Below, piece by piece: positions 7,982 to 15,691 of a stretch of 64,000 nt of DNA. The translations under genes were made by a program, and so were the position numbers. The stretch covers positions 1,736,001-1,800,000 of the forward strand of contig NC_009675.1 in the NCBI RefSeq assembly GCF_000017505.1, given 5' to 3'. The stretch's first letter is position 1, and each line of letters starts with the position of its first letter. The notes below the pieces were generated by a model. It was not told where the DNA came from. It did not search any database and was given only the letters and a program-made list of their open reading frames with translations. Source of the DNA: Anaeromyxobacter sp. Fw109-5. GTDB lineage: Bacteria; Myxococcota; Myxococcia; Myxococcales; Anaeromyxobacteraceae.

Positions 7982-8554
7982 TCACTCCCGCACGTACTCG
8001 CGGCCCTCGGCCGCGGAGGCCCGCTCGGAGGGGCGCAGGTACACGGTGACGAGGCACCCGGCGTCGCCCCGAGCGATCGCCTGCTCGATCTGGACCTTGG
8101 CATAGCCCATCGTGTCCGCCGCGATCGACCCGAACACGTTCGAGGTCATCATGCACAGCGATGGCCGGCCGACGACCTTGTCGCCGAAGGGGCAGGCCCC
8201 ATTGACGAAGACGATGCGGTCCTCGGTCTCCTCCACGACGCGGAAGGTGCCGCCGATGCGCCGCTTGAGGTCCACCAGCACCGCCCCGAGCTGCTCGGCT
8301 GGCAGCCGCTCGACGCCGAGCGCCCGCTTGTACTCTGCGCCGAGCTCGTCGCCCATGCGTTGGCCGACGACGGACACGAAGCCCGACGCGTCGCGCACCC
8401 CGATCACGTCCTCGAGCGCGCCGGACAGGTGCCGGAGGAGCGTGCGCAGAAAGACGTCGCGCTCGAGGTGGACGTCCGCGTCGCGCGGCGCGAGGTCGGG
8501 CTGGGGGGGAGAGGACGAGGGCACCGCGGTCGTATGCGGCCCCCTCGAAACCAT
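7982..8554 (-). CDS. Methanogen output domain 1 (MetOD1)-like protein
   Basis: A 190-residue cytosolic protein. After a variable ~25-residue head it shows [20 protein letters not shown], then [56 protein letters not shown]. The CPFG, LCMMT and GDAGC cysteines are arranged as in the small MetOD1 domain found at the ends of archaeal and bacterial sensors. I recall the family from memory and have not searched it. The gene directly precedes the PAS kinase gene (gap of three bases), so it may supply redox or metal input to the kinase. If the family call is wrong, it is still a conserved Cys-containing signalling protein. Confidence 0.6.
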   Translation of the reverse strand: MVSRGPHTTAVPSSSPPQPDLAPRDADVHLERDVFLRTLLRHLSGALEDVIGVRDASGFVSVVGQRMGDELGAEYKRALGVERLPAEQLGAVLVDLKRRIGGTFRVVEETEDRIVFVNGACPFGDKVVGRPSLCMMTSNVFGSIAADTMGYAKVQIEQAIARGDAGCLVTVYLRPSERASAAEGREYVRE

Positions 8555-8665
8555 GACCGATCCCTTGAGAGGTATGCCCCCGGTGGAGGGAGTGGCGTGC
8601 GAGCGGGCGACTCCCGAGTCGGTCCGACCGGGGCCGCCCCGCCCGCCGCCACGAAGGTTCGGCGA

Positions 8666-9031
8666 TCAGGACCTATTCGACTTCCAGAGGCCGAGCGCGG
8701 CGCCAGTCGGATCCACGATGATGCTGAACCAGCCCATGCCTGGCACCTCGGTCACTTCCTTCGCCACCGTGGCGCCGAGCGCCTGCGCCTTCTTCGTCGC
8801 CGCGGCGATGTCGTCGACGAGGACGTAGGCGAGCCAGGTGGACGGCGCGCCGGGCATCGGGTGCTTCATGAGCCCTCCGCCCGTTCCCTCGCCGACGTCG
8901 ATCATCGTGTACGTGTCGCCCGGTCCCATCTGGACGTCCTCGAGCTTCCAGTCGAACAGGCTTCCGTAGAACGCCTTCGCCTTGCCGGGATCGGTGGTGT
9001 TCAGCTCCACGTGGACGAACGGATTTGCCAT
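8666..9031 (-). CDS. VOC family (glyoxalase/bleomycin-resistance-like) protein
   Basis: A 121-residue single VOC domain. It begins MANPFVHVELNTTDPGKAKAFYGSLFDWKLED, the usual first strand and helix, and ends MGWFSIIVDPTGAALGLWK, the usual last strand. The motif pattern matches the small lactoylglutathione-lyase-like proteins that often handle reactive aldehydes or modify antibiotics, but no substrate can be assigned. I chose the ATG at 9031, because the sequence upstream in frame does not look like protein. The gene is isolated. Confidence 0.87.
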   Translation of the reverse strand: MANPFVHVELNTTDPGKAKAFYGSLFDWKLEDVQMGPGDTYTMIDVGEGTGGGLMKHPMPGAPSTWLAYVLVDDIAAATKKAQALGATVAKEVTEVPGMGWFSIIVDPTGAALGLWKSNRS

Positions 9032-9378
9032 GGTGTGGTCCTCCGCGCTGGTCCCCGGTCCACTCCCTCGACGAGCTGCGAGCGCGAGCGCGGCCGGAAC
9101 CCCGGCGATCCCTAGCGCGAAGGCTCGCGCCCGCCGACACGGCCGCGGGGTCCCTCGTCGGCGCGCGCGAGGAAACGCATCCAGCTCACGCGTCGCCTCC
9201 TCGAGCTCCTCCGCCTTGCCTGCATCGCGACGAGCGATCGGGCGCGAGCCCGACGCGCCCGCCGAGGGATCGCTGCCCGCGAATGCAGGAGCGCGCTCGC
9301 CGAGAAAGAGGCCTCCCAACCGCACGCGCGCGCCGCTTCATCCGTTCGCTCAGTCGCCTCGGGCACGATCGAAAACCC
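9032..9378. other. Intergenic region with no recognisable gene
   Basis: Between the VOC gene and the tRNA promoter I see no reading frame with convincing coding character. A possible eroded minus-strand extension of the VOC gene is open but has an Arg/Ala-rich composition typical of non-coding GC-rich DNA. Confidence 0.6.
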
Positions 9379-9407
9379 TTGACCGCATGGCCGTTCGCCA
9401 GTAGAAA
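9379..9407 (+). promoter_or_regulatory. Promoter of the initiator tRNA gene
   Basis: TTGACC (9379-9384), a 17-base spacer and TAGAAA (9402-9407) sit 12 bases before the tRNA. This is the best sigma-70-like promoter in the window and fits a strongly expressed tRNA. Confidence 0.75.
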
Positions 9408-9416
9408 CGCGCCTCC

Positions 9417-9498
<82 letters not shown>

Positions 9499-9512
9499 GT
9501 TAGCAGACCCGG

Positions 9513-9538
9513 CCCGGCCGTCCGAAAGGACGGCCGGG
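9513..9538 (+). terminator. Rho-independent-type terminator after the tRNA
   Basis: An 11-bp perfect stem CCCGGCCGTCC/GGACGGCCGGG with a GAAA tetraloop, followed by a T-rich stretch (TTCGTATTT). It lies inside the integrated element, so the element brought a replacement terminator for the tRNA. Confidence 0.85.
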
Positions 9539-9559
9539 TTCGTATTTAGGGCCCCGCGC

Positions 9560-10830
9560 GCCTCGTAGCGCCTCGTTCCGTCGGGATCTTTCACGGGGAC
9601 GAGGGTGATCGGCACGAGGATGCGGGACAGCGACATGCTCGCCCGCTTCGGTGCGCTCTCGGCGATCTCGAGGACCTTCTCGAGGAACCGCGCCACGGCG
9701 TCAGGGTCGGGGATCGCGGCCGGCCGGTCGCCTGCGGGGAGCTTCGCGGCGACTCGCTGACGATGGTCGCCACGTAGTGGCCGGCGCCGTTCTCGATCTT
9801 GAGCACCACCGCCGGCTTCACCGCGTTGTGGTCGGACCGCATGGTCTCTTCCTCCAGGCCGAGCTGTTCCGCGAGCGCCTCCGAGAACCCAGACCTGGCG
9901 ATCGCGGCGGTGACGTTCCGGACACGGGCTTCCTGCGCCTTCACCTCCGCCTCGAGCGCGGCGCTTGCGATCGTCCGCGGGCTCTTGTGCTGGAGCCGCT
10001 TCGTGAACCCGTCGACGAACCGGGTCTGGATCTCCTTCGAGGCGAGGAGCTTCCGCAGCTCTTCGATGACGGCGCGGTTGAGCTTCCGCTCGGAGATGAC
10101 GAGGCCGTTCCCGCAGATCGCGGCGCCCTTCCTGTGGGGGGCAGAGCAGCCGAAGTTCGCGTACGCGCGTCCGGCCTTCCACTTCACGCTGACGACGCGC
10201 ATCGTGCTTCCACATTCGCCGCAGCGGAGGAGACCCGTGAGCAGGTGGCCGTTGCTGCCGCTCCCGCGAGCGCGGCCCTTGGCGACCTTGCGCTCGGCGA
10301 ACCGCGCCTGGACGCGATCCCAGAGTTCCTTGGAGACGATGGCGAGATGCGACTGCTCGGTCGTGACGCACTCGTCCTCGCCGCGCATCCGGTACGTTCG
10401 CGCGCCGGTCGCGGGGTCCGTCACCCACATGCGCTCCTTCCAGACGGACCGGCCGATGTACCGCTCGTTCTTGAGCATGAAGCGGATCGTGCCGGGTCCC
10501 CAGCCTCGACCGCCTTGCTTCCGGTAGGCGTCGTCGTACGGCGCGGGCACGCCCTCCTCGTTCAGGAGGGAAGTGATCTGCTTTAGACCGTGGCTCTCGG
10601 CGTAGAGCTGGAAGATCCGGCGGACGACCCCAGCTGGACTTCGTCGACGACGGGAATGGCGCGAGGGTGCGGAGGCCGCCCGCCTCGGACGAGATCCGGC
10701 ACGAGGTCTCCAGCGCCAGCGAGCCGCGCCCCGCGTCGTCGGGGCGTTCTGGAGCGAGGACGCGCAGGCGTCGCGCAACGTGAGTCGTGCGCTCGGCTTG
10801 AACGCGCGACGTTCAAGCCGACAAGCGCTA
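9560..10830 (-). pseudogene. Serine recombinase (resolvase/integrase) remnant
   Basis: The central part is clear. RRIFQLYAESHGLKQITSLLNEEGVPAP starts the recombinase domain, followed by WGPGTIRFMLKNERYIG and a zinc ribbon with CGECGSTM plus two more cysteines, then a coiled region. The N-terminal resolvase domain with its catalytic serine is missing; the upstream sequence in all three frames is scrambled. Near 9760 the natural C-terminus switches frame: the first frame loses sense after VATIVSE, while another frame continues with AKLPAGDRPAAIPDPDAVARF and the family's usual C-terminal strand. That frame runs on into the tRNA T-arm. So the gene has lost its catalytic head and has at least one frameshift. 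Confidence 0.8.
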
Positions 10831-10840
10831 GTCAAGATAC

Positions 10841-11132
10841 GTGATCATCGGGGTACGCCGATGAGGCGACGCGGTACGTTCACATCGGGGTCGAGTCACG
10901 GGCGGCGCGGCGCTTCGGCGCCGACGTGCGCGCCGTCGCCCGGCGAAAGCTCGACCTCATCGGGGCGGCCGCAGACGTTCGGGATCTTGCGGTCCCGCCC
11001 GGAAACCGACTCGAGAAGCTGAAAGGGCGCCTGGCCGGCTTCTACAGCATCCGGGTGAACGACCAGTTCCGCATCGTGTTCAAGTTCCAGGCGGGCCAGG
11101 CGTCGCAGGTCCAGCTCGTCGATTATCACCGA
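10841..11132 (+). pseudogene. higB: HigB-like toxin, broken by a frameshift and loss of stop
   Basis: HigB toxins are RelE-fold ribosome-dependent mRNA endonucleases. The body is well kept: VARRKLDLIGAAADVRDLAVPPGNRLEKLKG, then FYSIRVNDQFRIVF and the usual last residues VDYH. However, the expected head (GTG-ATC-ATC-GGG, reading VIIG at 10841) is joined to the body (YADEATRY) only if one G is removed from the run GGGG at 10850-10853. The codon after VDYH is CGA (11130-11132) where TGA would be expected, so the frame runs on through higA. The first downstream start (GTG at 10926) would lose about 30 residues. A sequencing error in the G run is possible. Confidence 0.75.
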
Positions 11133-11142
11133 GGAGGAAACC

Positions 11143-11499
11143 ATGCTGACCACTGCGACGATGAAGCGCCGGCCGACGCCTCCCGGCGAGATGCTGCTCG
11201 AGGAGTACCTCAAGCCGGCGGGGATCACACAGGTCGCGCTCGCGGCGAAGATGGGTGTCCCGATCCAGCGTGTGAACGGCATCATCGCGGGGCGCAGGGC
11301 GGTGACGGCGGAGACGGCGATCCTGCTCTCTCGCGCTCTCGGCACCACGCCCGAGCTGTGGCTCAACCTCCAGGTCGCCGTCGATCTCTGGGACGCCCAG
11401 CAGCGCATGCCCCGCGGGCGACTCGTGGCACGCGCGCACGCTCCCGCGCATCCCGCGGGCAATCCAGTTGCGCGGTCCGTCCGGCGTCGAGACCGGTGA
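11143..11499 (+). CDS. higA: HigA-family antitoxin (XRE-type HTH)
   Basis: A 118-residue DNA-binding antitoxin. The head PPGEMLLEEYLKPAGITQVALAAKMGVPIQRVNGIIAGRRAVTAETAILLSRALGTTPELWLNLQ is the typical HigA helix-turn-helix, followed by VAVDLWDAQQR. The last ~25 residues (Arg/Ala/Pro-rich) are longer than usual and may not be functional. It follows higB by about ten bases and has a strong ribosome site (GAGGAGG) in the ruined higB stop region. In intact systems HigA binds HigB and represses the operon; here it may remain as a regulator without its toxin. Confidence 0.88.
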   Translation: MLTTATMKRRPTPPGEMLLEEYLKPAGITQVALAAKMGVPIQRVNGIIAGRRAVTAETAILLSRALGTTPELWLNLQVAVDLWDAQQRMPRGRLVARAHAPAHPAGNPVARSVRRRDR

Positions 11500-11505
11500 C
11501 CGAGG

Positions 11506-12678
11506 GTGGCTCGCTCGAAGGCAGACCAGATCCTGCAACTCAAGGTGACGTTGACCGAGGTCGAACCCCCGGTCTGGCGTCGGCTGCTCGTCCCCGCGGA
11601 CGTGACGCTCGCGAAGCTGCACGACGCCCTGCAGGACGCGATGGGCTGGACGAACTCGCACCTGCACTGCTTCGAGATCGCCGGCAGGCGCATCGGTATG
11701 GTCGGGATCGAGGAGGACAGCCCCGAGCTCGAGGACGAGCGCCGGGTGCGGGTCACGAGCGTGCTCCCCAGGAAGGGCGCGAGACTCGTGTACCGGTACG
11801 ACTACGGCGACGACTGGGAGCACGTGGTGGAGGTCGAGGACGTGACCAGCCGTGACCGCCGCCTTTCGTACCCGGTGTGCATCGCGGGTGCGCGCGCGTG
11901 TCCCCCCGAGGACTGCGGAGGCGCCTTCGGCTACGAGGAGCTCATCTCGGCGCTCGCGGACCCGAAGCATGACGAGCACGACCAGATGGTCACCTGGGTC
12001 GGCGGGCACTTCGACCCGGATTCGTTCGACGCGAACGCGGTGAACCGTTTGTTGCGCGGCGGCCGATTGCACGCGGCTGGGTCGCCGCCGAAGGCTGACT
12101 GCCCTAGCGTCTCCAGGGCGGTGGCCGACGCGTCATGGTACTGGCGGGCTGGCTCGCGGCTGGGCGAGCGCAACGACGTTCTCGGTGGGCGCGCGTCAGA
12201 GCCCCTGGAACGGATCAACGACGCGGGCGTGGGGTTCGGACGACAGGGCGTGCACGCGACGAGATCCTTGGTCGCGGGACGAGGAACGAACATGACGACA
12301 CCGAGAACCTACAGTGCCAGTTGCCATTGTGGGGCCATCCGTTTCACGTTCACTTGCGAGGAGATCACGAGCGGCCGAAGATGCAACTGCTCCATCTGCA
12401 TCCGCAAAGGGGCGGTCATGTCCTCGAACTACTTCCGCCCATCGGATGTCGAGGTGGAAGGTGAAGAGCGCCTAGCCCTGCATCAGTTCGGGGGCAAGAA
12501 CGTGAACCACTTCTTCTGCCGCACCTGCGGCATATTTCCGTTCAGCACGGTGGCCTCCGTGCCATCCGACTATCAAGGACCCGCAAGATCGGGGGACTAT
12601 CGGGTCAACCTCGGCTGCGTTCATGACCTTGATGTGCTCTCGCTAGATATCCAGGTCATCAATGGAAAGGCACTCTAG
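11506..12678 (+). CDS. Fused reading frame: pRiA4b ORF-3-like domain joined to GFA domain
   Basis: A 390-codon open frame starting at GTG, 7 bases after higA. Residues ~1-190 match the plasmid pRiA4b ORF-3 family (ILQLKVTLTEVEPPVWRRLLVP, then LHDALQDAMGWTNSHLHCFEI and YRYDYGDDWEHVVEVE), a family of unknown function common on plasmids and in integrated elements. The family normally ends near DSFDANAVNRLLR, yet no stop follows. About 70 residues of unrecognisable Arg/Ala-rich sequence lead to an in-frame GFA domain from residue 263. I think the first gene lost its stop and the GFA part is translated from its own ATG. A real fusion protein is less likely but not excluded. Confidence 0.6.
   Translation: MARSKADQILQLKVTLTEVEPPVWRRLLVPADVTLAKLHDALQDAMGWTNSHLHCFEIAGRRIGMVGIEEDSPELEDERRVRVTSVLPRKGARLVYRYDYGDDWEHVVEVEDVTSRDRRLSYPVCIAGARACPPEDCGGAFGYEELISALADPKHDEHDQMVTWVGGHFDPDSFDANAVNRLLRGGRLHAAGSPPKADCPSVSRAVADASWYWRAGSRLGERNDVLGGRASEPLERINDAGVGFGRQGVHATRSLVAGRGTNMTTPRTYSASCHCGAIRFTFTCEEITSGRRCNCSICIRKGAVMSSNYFRPSDVEVEGEERLALHQFGGKNVNHFFCRTCGIFPFSTVASVPSDYQGPARSGDYRVNLGCVHDLDVLSLDIQVINGKAL
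12292..12678 (+). CDS. GFA (glutathione-dependent formaldehyde-activating)-like zinc protein
   Basis: A 128-residue GFA-fold protein starting at ATG 12292, preceded by GAGGAAC. The metal-binding cysteines are visible in SASCHCGAIRF, GRRCNCSICIRKG and FFCRTCGIFPF. These proteins hold zinc in a CENP-V/GFA fold; for most the substrate is unknown, and real formaldehyde activity has been shown for few. It lies in the same frame as the pRiA4b-like sequence upstream, inside the integrated element. Codon use here is lower in GC than its surroundings, which suits foreign origin. A second, distinct GFA protein is at 18173-18595. Confidence 0.85.
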   Translation: MTTPRTYSASCHCGAIRFTFTCEEITSGRRCNCSICIRKGAVMSSNYFRPSDVEVEGEERLALHQFGGKNVNHFFCRTCGIFPFSTVASVPSDYQGPARSGDYRVNLGCVHDLDVLSLDIQVINGKAL

Positions 12679-12843
12679 GGCGATGATGTTGCCGCCCGCG
12701 AGGTTCCCGGGAGAGGGCGTGAGGCCTCTGCTGCGCGATTCGTCTTCCGTTGTCGCCGACCTCCGCTGCACGACCGTGAGCCACTGCTGCATCGGCGCAC
12801 CGCGCGACCACTGATCGGCGGGGTGACTCCAGGACAGATGGAC

Positions 12844-12858
12844 GCCCCCGCAACCATC
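12844..12858 (+). repeat. Right attachment repeat (attR)
   Basis: GCCCCCGCAACCATC, identical to the tRNA 3' end copy at 9484-9498. It marks the far edge of the integrated element. Confidence 0.85.
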
Positions 12859-12861
12859 CGA

Positions 12862-12891
12862 AGCCCCGGTCGCCGAGAGGTGACCGGGGCT
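12862..12891 (+). terminator. Terminator just past the element, probably the original tRNA terminator
   Basis: A 10-bp stem AGCCCCGGTC/GACCGGGGCT with a 10-base loop, followed by TTCGTGTCT. Its spacing from the attachment repeat (3 bases) is close to that expected downstream of the tRNA before integration. It can also serve the minus-strand gene ending at 12935. Confidence 0.7.
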
Positions 12892-12934
12892 TTCGTGTCT
12901 CTGGGTTGGGTCGCGGTCGCAGCAACGAGCTCGA

Positions 12935-13213
12935 CTACGCGCGGACCTCCGCCCGGTGCGCCGTGACGTCGGGCGCCGTGCGCACGGCCCGGAGGCGCGG
13001 CGCGAGGACTGCGAGGCCGAGGCCCGCCAGCCCCACGAGCGCGTACACGACCCGCGCAAACCCGCTCGCGTCCGTTGCCGGGTCGTTGCCGAACACGGCG
13101 CGCACGAGGTCCCAGTTGAAGATCCCGACGAGGCCCCAGTTCAGCGCCCCGATGATCGCGAGCCACAGGAGTACCTGCGCCAGCGTGTTCGTCCCCTCGT
13201 TCATGCGTGCCAT
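12935..13213 (-). CDS. DUF378 family small membrane protein
   Basis: A 92-residue protein with two hydrophobic segments. The sequence LAQVLLWLAIIGALNWGLVGIFNWDLVRAVFGN is the diagnostic part of DUF378 (YuzA-like), where the LNWGLVG motif is conserved. A second segment (VVYALVGLAGLGLAVLAP) follows and the tail is basic and hydrophilic. Function is unknown; it is often found among stress-linked genes, and a DUF2382 stress-type protein lies 1 kb away. It is the first gene past the integrated element. Confidence 0.85.
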   Translation of the reverse strand: MARMNEGTNTLAQVLLWLAIIGALNWGLVGIFNWDLVRAVFGNDPATDASGFARVVYALVGLAGLGLAVLAPRLRAVRTAPDVTAHRAEVRA

Positions 13214-13429
13214 TTGCGTCCTTCCTCGTGGAGTAGAGCCTCAAGGTGGCGAGTGGCGGCCGAGTCGGCCCGATCGGACGCCGGAGCCTCGCGGGCTCGC
13301 TCGCGGGGAGGTCGCCAAACGCTCCTCGAAGCCCCCAGCAACATGGTCGGCCGCAGAGGCCGACCGCCCGAAGGCGGCCGTCTCGTCTTTGAGGGCCACG
13401 CTCGCCTCGCGCTCCCTGCGGCGTGAGGG

Positions 13430-13792
13430 TCAGTCGCTGCTTGCGGACGTGAAGGTCTGGAACAGAATCGTCCCGTTCCGCACGACGAACGTATCGGTGG
13501 CCCGGGAGACGATCGGCCTTCTCTCCCAGAGGATGTACGCAACCTCGCCGATGATCTCCTGACGGTTGATCTTCATCGCGTCGAAGAACCCTGCGGGCAA
13601 CTCGCTGAAGAGCGCGGTGAAGAAGCGCCGGATCTCGGGCAGCCCGCAGTAGGTGGCGTCATGCGTGATCAGTACGGACCGATCCGTGTAGTCCTGCATG
13701 ACCGCGTCCACGCCCACCGTGGCGGCGCGAAGATGATTCCGGAGCACAGCTTCGGTGGACCTCGGGCGGACTGCCGTAGCTGCGTGGCTCAT
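13430..13792 (-). CDS. SnoaL-like / nuclear transport factor 2 family protein
   Basis: A 120-residue NTF2-fold protein. The head AVLRNHLRAATVGVDAVMQDYTDRSVLITHDATYCGLPEIRRFFTALF is the typical helix and strand pattern with the DATYCGLPEIR loop, and the end shows GEVAYILWERRP and DTFVVRNGTILFQTF. This fold binds small ligands and is found in polyketide cyclases and many unknowns, so no reaction can be named. Its ATG overlaps the stop of the 31-codon frame upstream (ATGA), so its translation is probably coupled to it. Confidence 0.8.
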   Translation of the reverse strand: MSHAATAVRPRSTEAVLRNHLRAATVGVDAVMQDYTDRSVLITHDATYCGLPEIRRFFTALFSELPAGFFDAMKINRQEIIGEVAYILWERRPIVSRATDTFVVRNGTILFQTFTSASSD

Positions 13793-13884
13793 GAGTGCTT
13801 CCCCCCGAGACCGTCGGAGTGCCACTGAACGTGCGACCGCCCGGCGTGCTCCTGGCCAGCGGTGGCGGTGGATGCGGCGGTCAT
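13789..13884 (-). CDS. 31-residue small protein, translationally coupled to the SnoaL gene
   Basis: A short frame on the minus strand beginning at an ATG with a near-ideal ribosome site (AAGGAGAAGG) and ending with a TGA that overlaps the ATG of the SnoaL-like gene. The peptide is hydrophilic, with several His residues and a Trp in the second half (SHVQWHSDGLGG). I recognise no family. Either it is a real small protein or a leader whose translation opens the next ribosome site; the strong ribosome site and exact overlap make one of these likely. Confidence 0.55.
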   Translation of the reverse strand: MTAASTATAGQEHAGRSHVQWHSDGLGGKHS

Positions 13885-14208
13885 GACCTTCTCCTTGCGG
13901 GTGAGGTGGCGTGATTGCCGAGTGGAAGCTAGGAGCCGGCCACAGTGCGCGGCCATGACCGGGTCGCCGCGTGATTTGTCCGGGCGTCCGCGACGCCGGC
14001 CCAACCTCGCAGCGCGTCCGCGCGGCTTGCCTCCGCGTCCTCGAACGAATGCAGGCGAGCGGGTGTGATCGCCCCTGGCGGCGTTCAACACCAGCAGCTG
14101 CACGAAGACGCCGGCCGCTTCCGTCGAGCCGCTTGCCGCGAGGATCGGCGGCGCTAGCCAGCACGTCCGTCGACCCGACGCCGATGCAGGCCGCGTTCGC
14201 GGGGACGC
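13885..14208. other. Intergenic region, nothing recognisable
   Basis: Divergent control region between the small coupled gene and the DUF2382 gene, with somewhat lower GC than its neighbours. The open frames here are Arg-rich and show no coding features. Confidence 0.5.
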
Positions 14209-14236
14209 CTATCTTCAATACGTCTATCTTCAATAC
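14209..14236 (+). repeat. Two direct repeats in the DUF2382 gene promoter
   Basis: CTATCTTCAATAC occurs at 14209-14221 and again at 14224-14236, 15 bases apart. The second copy ends about 17 bases before the ATG and abuts the ribosome site (AAAGGGGG). The layout suggests a regulator binding site or a duplicated promoter element. Both copies are AT-rich against a GC-rich background. Confidence 0.65.
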
Positions 14237-14253
14237 TAAAGGGGGAAATTTCC

Positions 14254-14994
14254 ATGATGCATGATCGAAACAGCGTACGAGAAGGAATGACCGTCTTCAG
14301 CTCGGACGGGGAGAGGCTGGGCAAGGTGCTGTCCTGCGAGGCGTCGACGTTCACCATCGAGAAGGGCTTCTTCTTCCCGAAGGACTATGTCGCGAGCTAC
14401 GACGACGTCGCGGCGGTGACCGGCGACGACATTCGCCTGGCCATCACCAAGGAGACGTTCACCCGGATGCGGGAGAGCGGTGCGTACGAGTACGGTCGGA
14501 GCACCGGCGCCTCCTCGATCACCGAGCGGACGGACGACATCCGCGTCCCTGTTGCAGAGGAAGAGCTGGACGTGGTCAAGCGCGACCGCGAGGCGGGTGA
14601 GGTGCGGCTGCGCAAGGACGTCGTGACCGAGACGAAGCACATCGAGGTGCCCGTCACCCGCGAGGAGGTCCACGTCGAGCGAACTCCGCTGGGCGAGCGA
14701 CGCGATGCGCTTCCGGGCGAGAAGGCGTTCGAGGAGGAGACGGTCTCGATGCCGATTCGCGAGGAGGAGGTCGAGATACGCAAGCGCCCGGTCGTGAAGG
14801 AAGAGGTCCGGCTGCGGAAGGAGCGCGTCACTGAGCAGCGAGCCGCCGAGGCCGACATCCGCAAGGAACGCGTGGAAGTCGAGGGCGAACACACGCGCGG
14901 CACGGAGAGCGACTTCTCTCGGTCGGCCACCCGTCGCGACCCGGACGACCCTTACGCTGTCGGGAAGACAGGACGAGACGACGATCTTCCGTAA
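14254..14994 (+). CDS. YsnF/AvaK-like stress protein (DUF2382 with N-terminal barrel)
   Basis: A 246-residue soluble, highly charged protein. The first ~75 residues (REGMTVFSSDGERLGKVLSCEASTFTIEKGFFFPKDYVASYDDV) resemble a PRC-barrel/DUF2171-like domain. From about residue 95 comes DUF2382: IRVPVAEEELDVVKRDREAGEVRLRKDVVTETKHIEVPVTREEVHVER, with the Glu/Arg/Val pattern repeated two to three times. Such proteins are made in general stress in many bacteria, with no known activity. Start is the first of two ATGs after AAAGGGGGAAA. It is monocistronic, with a direct-repeat promoter upstream and no clear terminator. Confidence 0.82.
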   Translation: MMHDRNSVREGMTVFSSDGERLGKVLSCEASTFTIEKGFFFPKDYVASYDDVAAVTGDDIRLAITKETFTRMRESGAYEYGRSTGASSITERTDDIRVPVAEEELDVVKRDREAGEVRLRKDVVTETKHIEVPVTREEVHVERTPLGERRDALPGEKAFEEETVSMPIREEEVEIRKRPVVKEEVRLRKERVTEQRAAEADIRKERVEVEGEHTRGTESDFSRSATRRDPDDPYAVGKTGRDDDLP

Positions 14995-15272
14995 CTCAAT
15001 CCACGAGCGACACGGACCTCTCGGCGGAACGACGAGAGGATCCCGTGGCGGCCGGAAGCGCTTCAGGGTCGCTCGAGCTCGCACGCTGCTGAGCCCGCCG
15101 CCTAAGTAGCCCGACGCCGCGCCGCCGATCACATCGAGACGGGGCGCGGCGAGGACTTACCGATGGTCAGCGCGTTCGCGCAGACCATCGGGGATGTGAC
15201 GCGCCCCTGGGACGGTGGAACCGGATACCGGGGCCGCCGTCGTAGCCGATGCTCGTGTCGTCCCAGCCCAGT

Positions 15273-15455
15273 CTAGGACTTGTTCACGCCCCGGATCGCT
15301 CCGCTGAAGAACGCCTTCACGGTCCGGTCGTTGCTCATGCTCCCGAGAGTGTAGAACACCCCCGACGCCCAGCTCTTGTCGATCGCTCCGTTGACGGAGG
15401 CCAGGTCCTCTTCGCTCATCGCGCACAGCGCCTTCTTCTCGTTCTTGCGCAGCAT
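15273..15455 (-). CDS. Small hypothetical protein, 60 residues
   Basis: A short soluble protein ending in TVKAFFSGAIRGVNKS. The start is an ATG preceded by a well-placed GGAG on the minus strand, and codon use is less GC-extreme than surrounding shadows. No motif is recognised; the N-terminus (RKNEKKALCAMSEEDLASVNGAIDKSW) looks like an amphipathic helix. It lies downstream of the kinase gene, more than 230 bases away, so it is probably expressed alone. Confidence 0.55.
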   Translation of the reverse strand: MLRKNEKKALCAMSEEDLASVNGAIDKSWASGVFYTLGSMSNDRTVKAFFSGAIRGVNKS

Positions 15456-15691
15456 GACGATCTCCTAGCGGCGACGCGGCGCCATGCCGGTTCGCTCGAT
15501 CCACGAGGAGACCAGGCTCGACAACAGAGCTGACATTCCGTGTCGCGCTACCATCGGCGGGATGATCAAGCGGAGCGACGACCGGTAGGCGCGGCCCACC
15601 TGCGGCGTATCGCGGTGCTGCGTTCTCCGCGTCTTCCCTCGGAGAGAGCTGCCACGGGTCGGCCTGCGGGCCTCTCGTCCCGGTGCCGCGC

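Noticed and set aside
13361-13378. UUCG-type hairpin downstream of the SnoaL-like gene as a terminator
   Set aside because: Stem of only five to six bases and no T-rich tail in the direction of transcription.
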